This document shows, in pieces, positions 7,159-13,561 of a DNA stretch of 13,561 nt. The notes under the pieces were generated by a model. It had not been told where the DNA came from. It ran no database searches and saw only the letters and a program-made list of their open reading frames with translations. The translations under genes were made by a program, and so were the position numbers. This stretch comes from an uncultured Clostridia bacterium (GTDB taxonomy: Bacteria > Bacillota > Clostridia > Oscillospirales > Ruminococcaceae), in assembly GCA_947165805.1 (NCBI GenBank), contig CAMVBT010000030.1, positions 1 through 13,561 of the forward strand, given 5' to 3'. The first letter of the stretch is position 1. Each line of letters opens with the position of its first letter.

Positions 7159-7382
7159 TTACGCAAATCGAATTTGTATCTCGTTTTTGTCGTCGTATGT
7201 GTGCTTTATCTCTGCGGCAAGCTTTTTTACTATCATTACGGAAAGCTCGTCGCCGTCAGTGAACGGGTCATAGTTGGCGCCGCCGTAGGTTATGGTCATA
7301 GATGCGGCCTCGTCTGTCTCGGAGTGCTCTATATCAATGTTTATCGGGAATCCCTCGTCGTTCTGCTCGACAAATCCAATTT
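7159..7382 (-). pseudogene. C-terminal remnant of an anti-sigma-type ATP-binding protein
   Basis: In the minus-strand frame ending at the TAA 7161-7159, translation reads IGFVEQNDEGFPINIDIEHSE at its beginning and later MTITYGGANYDPF, DGDELSVMIVKKLA and KNEIQIRF. The order of ITYGG-x-x-PF, a DELS-x-x-IVK segment and a final alternating strand matches the end of HATPase (RsbW/SpoIIAB-like) proteins found in Clostridial signalling clusters. The ATP-binding N box is missing. No start codon or Shine-Dalgarno of its own is obvious, and the frame is joined directly to a different remnant upstream. I read it as the surviving 3' end of a deleted gene. Alternatively it is read by frameshift as a tail of the preceding product. 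Confidence 0.5.
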
Positions 7383-7891
7383 GCTCTCGTCATTGCCGAA
7401 CCAGATATCCTCCATTGTTTTAAGAGTCCCGTCATCGCGGAGCTTTCCGAGGAACTCATTGAACTGTCCGCATATCTGATCGGTACTGAGAGGATCATGA
7501 ACCGTGTGGTCTTGCCGGAAATGAACGAAGCTCCGGTTTTCTCCAGCCCGTCCGGACGCACACCTTTATACGCGACATTCGTGACGAGCTGCTCGAAATC
7601 GGCGGTGTCGCGGACATAGATGATCGGTATTTTTCCCGCAAATGATCCATACAGTTTTATCTCAATGGTATCGGGAGAATTGAACTCGACGGGACGCTCC
7701 GGGCAGACCTTCTTGTTTATGGCGTTCGCGGCTCCGAATAGTCCGGCATAGTTAATAATACTTTCCCACACTTTCAGAAAGTCTGTGTCCGGCTCTGCCG
7801 CTTCCACGCAATTCTCAAAACGGTTTGCAATATATGCAGAGAACCCGTTCTGTTCTTCTTCGTTGAGTCCGGCAGTTATTTCAGAGATCAT
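7334..7891 (-). CDS. Truncated uncharacterised protein; open frame runs on through foreign remnants
   Basis: The start is supported by an AGGAA site and lies two bases after the stop of the lipoprotein gene, so it would be cotranslated. Residues 1 to about 135 look like a genuine protein fold, with strands such as IEIKLYGSFAGKIPIIYVRD and ASFISGKTTRFMILS. They resemble the front part of an uncharacterised Clostridial family that I cannot name. From about residue 136 (nucleotide 7487 downward) the same frame reads Ser/Met-rich and Arg-rich junk, because the DNA there encodes the binding-protein and ATPase remnants in other frames. The open frame as a whole is therefore chimeric, and the native C-terminus has been lost. 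I see no signal peptide or membrane segment. Any function of the truncated product is doubtful. Confidence 0.6.
   Translation of the reverse strand: MISEITAGLNEEEQNGFSAYIANRFENCVEAAEPDTDFLKVWESIINYAGLFGAANAINKKVCPERPVEFNSPDTIEIKLYGSFAGKIPIIYVRDTADFEQLVTNVAYKGVRPDGLEKTGASFISGKTTRFMILSVPIRYADSSMSSSESSAMTGLLKQWRISGSAMTRANWICRAERRGIPDKH
7341..7490 (-). pseudogene. C-terminal remnant of an amino-acid-type solute-binding protein
   Basis: A third minus-strand frame between about 7490 and the stop at 7343-7341 encodes STDQICGQFNEFLGKLRDDG and then TLKTMEDIWFGNDESK. This is the typical last helix and tail of periplasmic amino-acid-binding proteins (FNxFLxxLxxDGT followed by a W-F-G-x-D motif). Nothing of the rest of such a protein is present. 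The fragment begins where the resemblance of the upstream gene stops and ends where the ATP-binding remnant begins, and each is in a different frame. After about residue 36 the frame runs out of resemblance (SSRTTRDSR). It is a scar of past deletion rather than a gene. Confidence 0.55.
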
Positions 7892-7893
7892 AT

Positions 7894-8973
7894 TTATTCC
7901 TGTGCGCCTCCGTCACGGATATATACCGTGAGATCGGACATCATATCCCATTCTTCGGTGTAAGGCTGTGTGCAATCATAGTCCTTGAAGTATTCGGGAG
8001 CAGTCATATCGGGCGTATAGAATGATACCATTGAATTGGCGGGAACAGTTATGCTCTTGGTGATCTCCTTGTCTGTACCGGGGTGTGCGGTAGCGGTCAC
8101 TGTCACGGTATTGGGAGAGTATCGCTCAAACACTCCTACCAGCACATCTACAGTACGCGGAGGATCGACATCATATTCATAATTTTCCTTTATGATCTGT
8201 TCGGTATTTCCGTCCTTTTCATAATATATTGCTGCCTCTGTCGATTCAAATGTGTTAGCATCAAGAACAGAAGTGTATCTTACGATCCCACCTGTGTATT
8301 CGACCTGCGGGAGAATCACATTAAAATAATTCTCACTTCCCGCTTCATCATAAACAGAATTTAAATAAAGCTTTCCGTCCTGTATATACATTTCTCTTAT
8401 CGTTTCATGTTCGGGATCGTACCAATCACTTTTTTCTTTCGGTGTGTACCAGAACTGATAGCCGCCTTCGATCATATCAAGATAATATGTCACGACCGGC
8501 TGATATTCGGAGCGGATGCCCACAAGCTCATACCTTACATCGGGCATCGACAATTCCTCATAAGCGGGCGCCCTGTAATATGTACAATCCTTCGCGAACC
8601 AGTTGTAATCTGCCTTGAATTCACCTGCGTCTATGTTAAGGTCAAGAGACAGTACGAGCGATTTGTGATTTGCAAACACCGCTTCTCTCTGATTTGCGGC
8701 GAACACTTTGTCCATATACCCGTCCCATTCGTTTTCGGGAATATCAACACGGTCGGAATGTTCTTCGGTCTGTGCGGCAGCCGTTTCCGATGCCGGAGCC
8801 TCCGAAGCGGTCGCTGCTTCCGATGCAGCGGCAGTCGTGGTCGTCGTCTGCACGGCCGCCTGTGTTGTTTCCGGAGCAGTCGTTGTCGCCGCCGGTGTTG
8901 ATGTGCCGCAGGAAGCAAGTGCGGTCAATGATATTGCCGCCGCGAGCATAAGTGCTGTTTTCTTCTTGTTCAT
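7894..8973 (-). CDS. Secreted lipoprotein with Thr/Ala/Ser-rich linker, unknown function
   Basis: A strong AAGGAGA precedes the ATG. The N-terminus is a lipoprotein signal peptide with lipobox LASC and Cys22. Residues about 23-70 are a low-complexity Thr/Ala/Ser/Glu linker (runs such as TTTTT), as commonly links lipoproteins of Gram-positive bacteria to their outer domain. The remaining 285 residues form a probable mostly-beta domain rich in Tyr and Asp. The last 30 residues (YFKDYDCTQPYTEEWDMMSD followed by LTVYIRDG) resemble the end of an InlB-type/Listeria-Bacteroides repeat, where a final LT-x-Y strand is typical. I do not recognise a catalytic motif. It lies 36 bases after the HD-GYP gene in the same unit, so it could be a surface partner of that signalling system, but its role is unknown. 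Confidence 0.75.
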   Translation of the reverse strand: MNKKKTALMLAAAISLTALASCGTSTPAATTTAPETTQAAVQTTTTTAAASEAATASEAPASETAAAQTEEHSDRVDIPENEWDGYMDKVFAANQREAVFANHKSLVLSLDLNIDAGEFKADYNWFAKDCTYYRAPAYEELSMPDVRYELVGIRSEYQPVVTYYLDMIEGGYQFWYTPKEKSDWYDPEHETIREMYIQDGKLYLNSVYDEAGSENYFNVILPQVEYTGGIVRYTSVLDANTFESTEAAIYYEKDGNTEQIIKENYEYDVDPPRTVDVLVGVFERYSPNTVTVTATAHPGTDKEITKSITVPANSMVSFYTPDMTAPEYFKDYDCTQPYTEEWDMMSDLTVYIRDGGAQE

Positions 8974-9009
8974 GGTTTCAGTTCTCCTTTTTTGTTATAT
9001 CGGAAAAGA

Positions 9010-10353
9010 TCATTCGTGCAGGATATAATCCTTGTCCTCGTCAATTATCATTATCATATACTTTGCTATCTCAGGATCAAACTGCGTCCCCTCGTTCTTC
9101 TCTATCTCCGCGCGGACGGTCTCCTGCGGCAGATAATGTCTGTAGCTTCTGTTTGATGTCATTGCGTCGTAACTGTCCGCGACTGCGATGATACGCGCTT
9201 CCATCGGTATTTTTTCGCCTGCTATACCTTCGGGATAGCCTTTTCCGTCATAGCGTTCATGATGCCAGCGCGCGCCCTTTGCAAGGTCGGGGCGGCTGTT
9301 TATCTGCGACAGTATATCAAAGCCGATACCGGGGTGAGTTTTTATCACATCATATTCCTCATCGGTAAGCCGTGAGGGCTTATTGATTATCTCGTTAGGC
9401 ACGCCTATCTTGCCTATATCGTGCAGAAGTCCCATATAGTAAATATTCTCGCAGGTCTCGGCATCGAGCCCCATTTTTTCGGCTATCATACGGGAATATT
9501 TCGCCACACGCACCGAATGACCGTTTGTGTATTTGTCCTTCGCGTCTATCGTGTGAGCGAGGGCCTCCATGACCTCAACGGATAGTGTCTTGATCTGATT
9601 TTTCGCTTTTATTTCCTCATTTGTGGCGTTGATATTCTTGATAATGACATAGAACGCCCATATAAACAGAAAGGTTATTATTGTAGAAAATATGTAAACT
9701 ATAGTTCTTGACTCAAAACTCAGCTTAAGATTTGTAAACGCAAGCGAGATATATGTCAGATTGAATATAGCAGGCGGTATCAGGAATATTTTAGCGTTTA
9801 CCGCCCGCTTTTGATTCGTCAGTCCGGAAAGCGCCTTTATAACAAAATGATATAAAAACCATGAAGCAATGAATAAAACCGTTGTGTTGGCGATACTGAA
9901 AATGAAAGTCGGCAATGATGATTCAAGTGTTTCGTTGCTGTAGCCTCTTATCGAAACAGAGAAAAATACTCCGAACATCAGATATACGAAGGTCACCAAT
10001 GATCTGTTCGGCACTTTCAGCCATTTTCCGACCAATCGCGAAAACAGAAAGGTCAGTAACATATATATAACTCCGGCAGTTATTATCTGAATTATGCTTA
10101 ATAATTCGGAAACATTATATACATATTTATCGAGACCGAAAACGATCAAGACTGCTATCATCGGAATGAGTGCCGCATACAGGCTCACAATATACACCAC
10201 AAGGGGATTTGTGAACAGTGTTACCAATAATAGTCCGACTTTACCTTTTTTACCGTTCAGAAAGCATTTTTTCAGCGAAAGGTAAAACAAAACTATACAC
10301 CAAATAAGAAAAGCGAAATCTAATATGTTTGATACCAATGATAATATATTCAA
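9010..10353 (-). CDS. Multi-pass membrane HD-GYP domain protein, probable c-di-GMP phosphodiesterase
   Basis: The N-terminal 240 residues hold about seven or eight hydrophobic segments and probably form a sensory membrane module unlike named ones I know. A short linker (NATNEEIKAKNQIK) leads to a complete HD-GYP domain at about 255-447, with HSVRVAKYS (279 on), LLHDIGKIG with the H311-D312 pair, KTHPGIG (339 on), the hallmark HHERYDGKGYP (364-374), VADSYDAMTS with D393, and EGTQFDP. All metal and GYP residues expected for activity are present, so it should hydrolyse c-di-GMP. The start appears to be TTG at 10353-10351, with AGGAG (10367-10363) nine bases before it; no ATG fits. It follows the RsbW-like gene by 17 bases, so the membrane phosphodiesterase is a likely output or parallel arm of the partner-switch module. 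Confidence 0.9.
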   Translation of the reverse strand: MNILSLVSNILDFAFLIWCIVLFYLSLKKCFLNGKKGKVGLLLVTLFTNPLVVYIVSLYAALIPMIAVLIVFGLDKYVYNVSELLSIIQIITAGVIYMLLTFLFSRLVGKWLKVPNRSLVTFVYLMFGVFFSVSIRGYSNETLESSLPTFIFSIANTTVLFIASWFLYHFVIKALSGLTNQKRAVNAKIFLIPPAIFNLTYISLAFTNLKLSFESRTIVYIFSTIITFLFIWAFYVIIKNINATNEEIKAKNQIKTLSVEVMEALAHTIDAKDKYTNGHSVRVAKYSRMIAEKMGLDAETCENIYYMGLLHDIGKIGVPNEIINKPSRLTDEEYDVIKTHPGIGFDILSQINSRPDLAKGARWHHERYDGKGYPEGIAGEKIPMEARIIAVADSYDAMTSNRSYRHYLPQETVRAEIEKNEGTQFDPEIAKYMIMIIDEDKDYILHE

Positions 10354-10362
10354 AATGGCAAT

Positions 10363-10367
10363 CTCCT
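10363..10367 (-). promoter_or_regulatory. Shine-Dalgarno that decides the TTG start of the HD-GYP gene
   Basis: AGGAG on the minus strand lies nine bases in front of TTG (10353-10351), the only initiator in frame with the membrane segment at a workable distance. The nearest ATG codons are far inside the first helices. Confidence 0.55.
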
Positions 10368-10370
10368 GTT

Positions 10371-10778
10371 TTATAATCTTTTCTTTATAGTCAGAATATT
10401 CTTCCCGTCCTTGTACTCATAGTTCACCGCGTCCATACTCTTTTTAACGATCAGAATGCCCATGCCGCCTATCGGCCTGTCCTCGACGGAGAGCGTTGTG
10501 TCGGGGTCTTCCTTTGCGAGCGGGGCATACTGCTTTCCGTTGTCGATAAATGTCACCTCAACGGAAAGCGGGTCTTTCAGAACATCGACTCGCACCGTCG
10601 CATAGCCTACATCGGGTTTGTAGGCGTAGTGCGCAATATTACCGAACAGCTCGTCTATCGCTACATCTATCGCCATCTGCTCCTTCATTCCGCAGCCGTA
10701 TTCTTCAAGCTGTGCGTCAACAAATTCTATGACGGTATCGACATTTTCCGGTGTAGCTTCTATCGTTAATTCCTTCAT
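10371..10778 (-). CDS. RsbW/SpoIIAB-like ATP-binding regulator (anti-sigma-factor kinase fold)
   Basis: This 135-residue GHKL-fold protein has the N box DVAIDELFGNIAHYAY (38-53, with E43 and N47), the G1 box FIDNGK (77-82) and the G2 box IGGMGILIVKK (103-113). These are the ATP- and Mg-binding elements of serine kinases that phosphorylate STAS antagonists. It is normal in length and complete. Its ATG is one base after the phosphatase stop, and a perfect AGGAGG (10792-10787) lies inside the end of the phosphatase gene, so the two should be made together. With the STAS protein and phosphatase encoded just upstream it completes a partner-switch triad. No sigma-B-type sigma factor is encoded next to it, so the target that is released or bound is unknown. 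Confidence 0.88.
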   Translation of the reverse strand: MKELTIEATPENVDTVIEFVDAQLEEYGCGMKEQMAIDVAIDELFGNIAHYAYKPDVGYATVRVDVLKDPLSVEVTFIDNGKQYAPLAKEDPDTTLSVEDRPIGGMGILIVKKSMDAVNYEYKDGKNILTIKKRL

Positions 10779-10779
10779 T

Positions 10780-12714
10780 TTACTCGCCTCCTAAAAATCT
10801 CACGCAAAGCATCGTGATATCGTCAGACTGCTCGGCGCCGTCCGTGAACTTCGTGACATCGGCTGTCACCATATCGCAGACAGTTTCGGCAATGCCGTTT
10901 GCAGCCGAGGGTGCGGGATAGTTTTCACCGAAGGACAGCAGCTTTTGCAGCCTGTCTTCGCCGTACTGCTCTTCGTCCCTGTCCATAGCCTCGGTAACAC
11001 CGTCGGTATATAGGTAGAGAATATCGCCCTTTTCGAGCTGCAAGGTCTGCTCCTTGTAACGGATACCGTCCATTCCCGCAAGCATAAGACCGGGCTTCAG
11101 TATCACATATTCGGCTTTGCCGCCGTGTATCAGTACGGGCGGATTGTGTCCGGCATTCGCTATGCGCACAAGACCTGTTTTCAGATCGAGATAACCCAGC
11201 CACGCGGTCACGAACATTTCCGCCTCGTTGCCCTCACAGAGCTTTTCGTTTGCGATACTGAACACTTCTGCGGGCGGCATACCGCTCTCGGCAAGGCTCT
11301 TGATGACGGTCTTTGAAGTCATCATAAACATCGCGCCGGGTATGCTCTTGCCGGAAACATCGGCTATCAGGAAGCCGAGAGTATGATCGCCCAGCATATA
11401 GAAATCGTAGAAGTCACCGCCGACTTCCTTCGCCGCGTTCATGCTTGCAAACAGCTCAAATTCCTTTCTTTCGGGGAACGGCGGGAACACGTTCGGAAGC
11501 GCGGAGCTTTGTATAGCCTTTGCAACAGCAAGATCGGCGTCTATACGCGCCGCAGCTTCGGCGATATAATCTTTCAGCTTATCGACTGTCGCGTTAATGT
11601 CGTCAGAAAGCGTGTCAAATTCGCGTGAATCGCGCACATTGACCTTTTCATCAAGGTTGCCGGCTGTTATCGCGGAAAGAGAAGCGTTGACAGAATTGAG
11701 CTTCCTTATAACTCTGCGCTTTATCAGCAGACGAAGTACAATGAACAGCACCGTGAATACAACTACCTCTATCAGAACGATGAGAAATATGGTGTCGTTC
11801 GCCTGTTCAAGCGCTTCCTCGGCGGGATAAAGGCTGAGGATATATGTACCGAATGTCTGATTTACGCAGTAGAAATAATCCGTATCCCACAGAACCGCTC
11901 TGTCGAACAGCATCTTTGCCGGAACATTTATAAGTTCGCCGGCAAAGTATATCGGCAGGTCAAAGGTCTTGAGCTTTTCATCAGTACCTTCATTGTATCT
12001 GTCAAGTATTTCAGGGTAAGGGAACTTTGTGTGGTATGTGTCGGGCAGAATTGTTGTTGCCGTTAATATATCATAGTCGGAGTTTATCACAATATTGAAG
12101 CCGGTAAGCCCGACATTTCTGTTCATGGAAACCAGCTCACTTGCGTAAAGAGCGGCTTCGGCGCAGTCCTCGGGGAGATGTGCCGACAGGATAACGCTGT
12201 CGGGGATATCTCTGCTCACGGTCAGAAGATAATACACATCAAACTTACCGTCAAGCGTCTTTACCGTGGTCGGGGTCATCTCATAGCTGATGGGGCTGCT
12301 GTTCTGCTCCATATATATGAGAGCAGTATCTATCATACTCGATATGTATTCGATATCCTTCACATTCTTTCCGATGAAATCCGCATTTCCCGAAAGATAT
12401 ATCGTTCCGTCCGTCTTTGCTACATAGGAGTAGTTCGAGCCTTCAAGGAGTGCTGCGGCTGCTTCCTCACCCTCCTGTGCATACGTCGTTGACATAAAAC
12501 TGCCTAAGCTATTGAAGAGCTCGGTATTGGTATCTGCTTTAATATCAATACTCAGAGATACGCTCCCGTACTGTAACAGCGCATTTGCTTTCTCTGCGCA
12601 GCTTATATAAAGCACGGTGTATGTGACTGCGCTCGACACGACGAACGCTATAAACACCGCTATAAACAGCCTTATCGTTATGATCCGCGACAGCTTTTTT
12701 GTCTTCTTTTCCAT
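10780..12714 (-). CDS. Membrane sensor PP2C-type phosphatase (SpoIIE/RsbU family) with HAMP
   Basis: This 644-residue protein has, in order, a transmembrane helix at about 11-38 and a large extracytoplasmic region at about 40-305, Cache-like in size and position. A second transmembrane helix follows at about 308-330, then a HAMP region (331-383), a coiled linker ending in AVAKAIQSSALP, and a PP2C_SIG phosphatase domain (about 420-640). Metal-binding motifs are intact: EVGGDFYDF with D434, IADVSGKSIPGAMFM with D452, NAGHNPP, LYTDGVTEA with D571, and QSDDITMLCVRF with D631 and D632. It should dephosphorylate the STAS antagonist encoded upstream in response to an external stimulus, the role of RsbU and SpoIIE in partner switches. 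A GGGAGAAAT site precedes the ATG, and the gene follows the STAS gene by 11 bases. Confidence 0.92.
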   Translation of the reverse strand: MEKKTKKLSRIITIRLFIAVFIAFVVSSAVTYTVLYISCAEKANALLQYGSVSLSIDIKADTNTELFNSLGSFMSTTYAQEGEEAAAALLEGSNYSYVAKTDGTIYLSGNADFIGKNVKDIEYISSMIDTALIYMEQNSSPISYEMTPTTVKTLDGKFDVYYLLTVSRDIPDSVILSAHLPEDCAEAALYASELVSMNRNVGLTGFNIVINSDYDILTATTILPDTYHTKFPYPEILDRYNEGTDEKLKTFDLPIYFAGELINVPAKMLFDRAVLWDTDYFYCVNQTFGTYILSLYPAEEALEQANDTIFLIVLIEVVVFTVLFIVLRLLIKRRVIRKLNSVNASLSAITAGNLDEKVNVRDSREFDTLSDDINATVDKLKDYIAEAAARIDADLAVAKAIQSSALPNVFPPFPERKEFELFASMNAAKEVGGDFYDFYMLGDHTLGFLIADVSGKSIPGAMFMMTSKTVIKSLAESGMPPAEVFSIANEKLCEGNEAEMFVTAWLGYLDLKTGLVRIANAGHNPPVLIHGGKAEYVILKPGLMLAGMDGIRYKEQTLQLEKGDILYLYTDGVTEAMDRDEEQYGEDRLQKLLSFGENYPAPSAANGIAETVCDMVTADVTKFTDGAEQSDDITMLCVRFLGGE

Positions 12715-12725
12715 AATTTCTCCCG

Positions 12726-13028
12726 TTACGCCTGTTCGATATCGAGTACATCAGCCATTCCCGTGAATGTGAAAACATCCATAACAGGCGGTGTGACGTT
12801 GATGATCTTCATGCTGCCCTGCTTCTTCATCACCTTTGCGGAGGACAGCAGAACGCGCAGTCCGGCAGATGCCATATATTCGAGCTTTCCGAAATCGAAA
12901 ATAAGCTCGGTCACTCCGCCTATGTTGTCCTTTACCGCCTTTTCAAGCTCCGGTGCGGAGGTGGTACCGAGCTTTCCCTCCGCTGTAATTGTGAGTTTTG
13001 TTCCGTCTTTGATTGCATTTACTGTCAT
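12726..13028 (-). CDS. STAS-domain anti-sigma-factor antagonist (RsbV/SpoIIAA-like)
   Basis: This 100-residue single STAS domain protein is of usual length. The switch region is LIFDFGKLEYMASAGLRVLL, where Ser54 in SAGL sits at the position phosphorylated by RsbW-type kinases, although the residue before it is Ala rather than the common Asp. The C-terminal helix FTFTGMADVLDI is also typical. The start has a long AAGGAAAGGAAAG site. It lies between the secreted-peptide gene (18-base gap) and the phosphatase gene. Its expected role is to bind the RsbW-like protein when unphosphorylated and let go when phosphorylated. Confidence 0.9.
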   Translation of the reverse strand: MTVNAIKDGTKLTITAEGKLGTTSAPELEKAVKDNIGGVTELIFDFGKLEYMASAGLRVLLSSAKVMKKQGSMKIINVTPPVMDVFTFTGMADVLDIEQA

Positions 13029-13046
13029 AGTTTTTCTTTCCTTTCC

Positions 13047-13484
13047 TTATAATTTCTTGTAAATACTGCTCTTCCGGAGATTGCTTGCAGCGGGAGCGAT
13101 GCCGTTGCCGACTATCTGATTTCCGGATAAATTATTGGTAACATTCACCCGACCGCCGCCGACAACGGAGTTCCCGGAGGTACTGCCTGTATTGGCTGTT
13201 GTCGAAGCAGTAGATGCCGCACCGCCGAAAAGGCTGTTGAATAAATTGCCTATCCATGCGAAGAAATCGAACGCGCCGCCGGATACCGCCTCGACCGCGT
13301 CATCGTCAAGCTCGCCTTCACCGCCGCACTTTGCGATAAAATAATCGCGTATCTCGCTGTCTGTTGCGTGACAGTCGTACTGATCAGCAAAATCCGCGAG
13401 AGTTCCTGTGCCGGACGCTTTCACAAATTCCGCCATAATGTCCCGGTCGGACATTACTTTGTTGTAAAGTTCTTCAAGTGTCAT
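13047..13484 (-). CDS. Secreted peptide precursor with Nif11-like leader and double-glycine cleavage site
   Basis: Residues 1-70 resemble Nif11-like RiPP leaders: EELYNKVMSDRDIMAEFVKA, an LADFADQY segment, an EIRDYFIAK helix and an acidic close LDDDAVEAVSGG ending in Gly69-Gly70. Such double-glycine leaders are cut by the C39 peptidase domain of a dedicated ABC exporter, and the gene just upstream (end at 13501) looks like one. The predicted 75-residue core starts AFDFFAWIGNLFNSLFGG, a hydrophobic and probably amphipathic helix, then continues as a Ser/Thr/Asn/Gly-rich stretch and ends KSSIYKKL. It contains no cysteine, so it cannot form lanthionine rings, and no modification enzyme is in the window. 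It may be a bacteriocin-like or signalling peptide used unmodified, or modified by distant enzymes. AAAGGATG precedes the ATG. Confidence 0.78.
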   Translation of the reverse strand: MTLEELYNKVMSDRDIMAEFVKASGTGTLADFADQYDCHATDSEIRDYFIAKCGGEGELDDDAVEAVSGGAFDFFAWIGNLFNSLFGGAASTASTTANTGSTSGNSVVGGGRVNVTNNLSGNQIVGNGIAPAASNLRKSSIYKKL

Positions 13485-13500
13485 AATATCATCCTTTCAT

Positions 13501-13561
13501 TTATTTCACATCCACTCTCTGCCGCTCGACAAGCTCGGCAAAAATGCCGCCGCGGGCGATC
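13501..13561 (-). CDS. C-terminal end of a probable peptide-exporting ABC transporter (partial)
   Basis: Only the last 19 codons are visible, reading IARGGIFAELVERQRVDVK before the TAA at 13503-13501. The G-x-F-x-E-L-x-x-RQ pattern is the common C-terminal end of the nucleotide-binding domain of exporter-type ABC proteins, including the NHLP/C39-peptidase bacteriocin exporters. Its stop lies 16 bases upstream of the leader-peptide gene, which supports an exporter of that peptide, but the peptidase domain itself is outside the window. Identification from so few residues is tentative. Confidence 0.55.
   Translation of the reverse strand, partial: IARGGIFAELVERQRVDVK

Noticed and set aside
7334..7486. 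C-terminal 50 or so codons of the open frame starting at 7891 as a genuine protein domain
   Set aside because: The same DNA encodes recognisable binding-protein and ATPase ends in other frames, so this part is read-through of a scar.
13047..13484. Lanthipeptide precursor
   Set aside because: The core after the double glycine contains no cysteine, and no lanthipeptide synthetase is in the window.
1..13561. CRISPR array, tRNA or rRNA genes, insertion sequences, riboswitches
   Set aside because: I saw no regularly spaced repeats, no tRNA-like cloverleaf, no transposase and no long leader structure in any intergenic stretch.

Overview
The window looks like a stretch of chromosome from a Gram-positive anaerobe of the Clostridia, most likely a Ruminococcus-like member of the Oscillospiraceae. 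This is inferred from gene content, strong Shine-Dalgarno sites, tight overlapping operons, lipoprotein signals and RsbU/RsbV/RsbW-type signalling genes; no 16S or other marker is present. Every gene I support is on the minus strand, so transcription runs from high to low coordinates.

Right part (13561 to about 7000) reads as one long transcription unit. It begins with the last codons of what looks like a peptide-exporting ABC transporter. Next comes a 145-residue secreted-peptide precursor with a Nif11-like leader ending in a double-glycine motif. Then come a STAS anti-sigma-factor antagonist, a membrane PP2C/SpoIIE phosphatase with an extracytoplasmic sensor region and HAMP, an RsbW-like ATP-binding protein, a multi-pass membrane HD-GYP c-di-GMP phosphodiesterase and a Thr/Ala/Ser-linker lipoprotein. 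The unit ends in a mosaic of three gene 3' or 5' pieces in three different frames, followed by an intrinsic terminator at 7030-7007. The putative logic is that a peptide is exported, something outside is sensed, the STAS/ATPase pair is switched, and c-di-GMP is degraded. That combination is the most interesting content of the window.

Middle part (6800 to 1464) is a second, very compact operon: an ECF sigma factor, an overlapping single-pass anti-sigma-like protein, a large lipoprotein with a probable beta-propeller-like N half and a solute-binding C half, two MalF/MalG-type sugar ABC permeases, and a small membrane-anchored protein resembling the C-terminal domain of efflux adaptor proteins. 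Junctions overlap by 4 to 11 bases. No ATPase is present, so a shared ATPase elsewhere would be needed.

Left part (about 1460 to 1) is a phage-derived remnant. It holds a MuF (phage head morphogenesis) domain that has lost its N-terminus, fused to a visibly AT-richer C-terminal toxin-like domain. One base later comes a partial gene resembling immunity proteins. This fits the MuF polymorphic toxin families of temperate phages of Firmicutes, here apparently stranded without the rest of the prophage.
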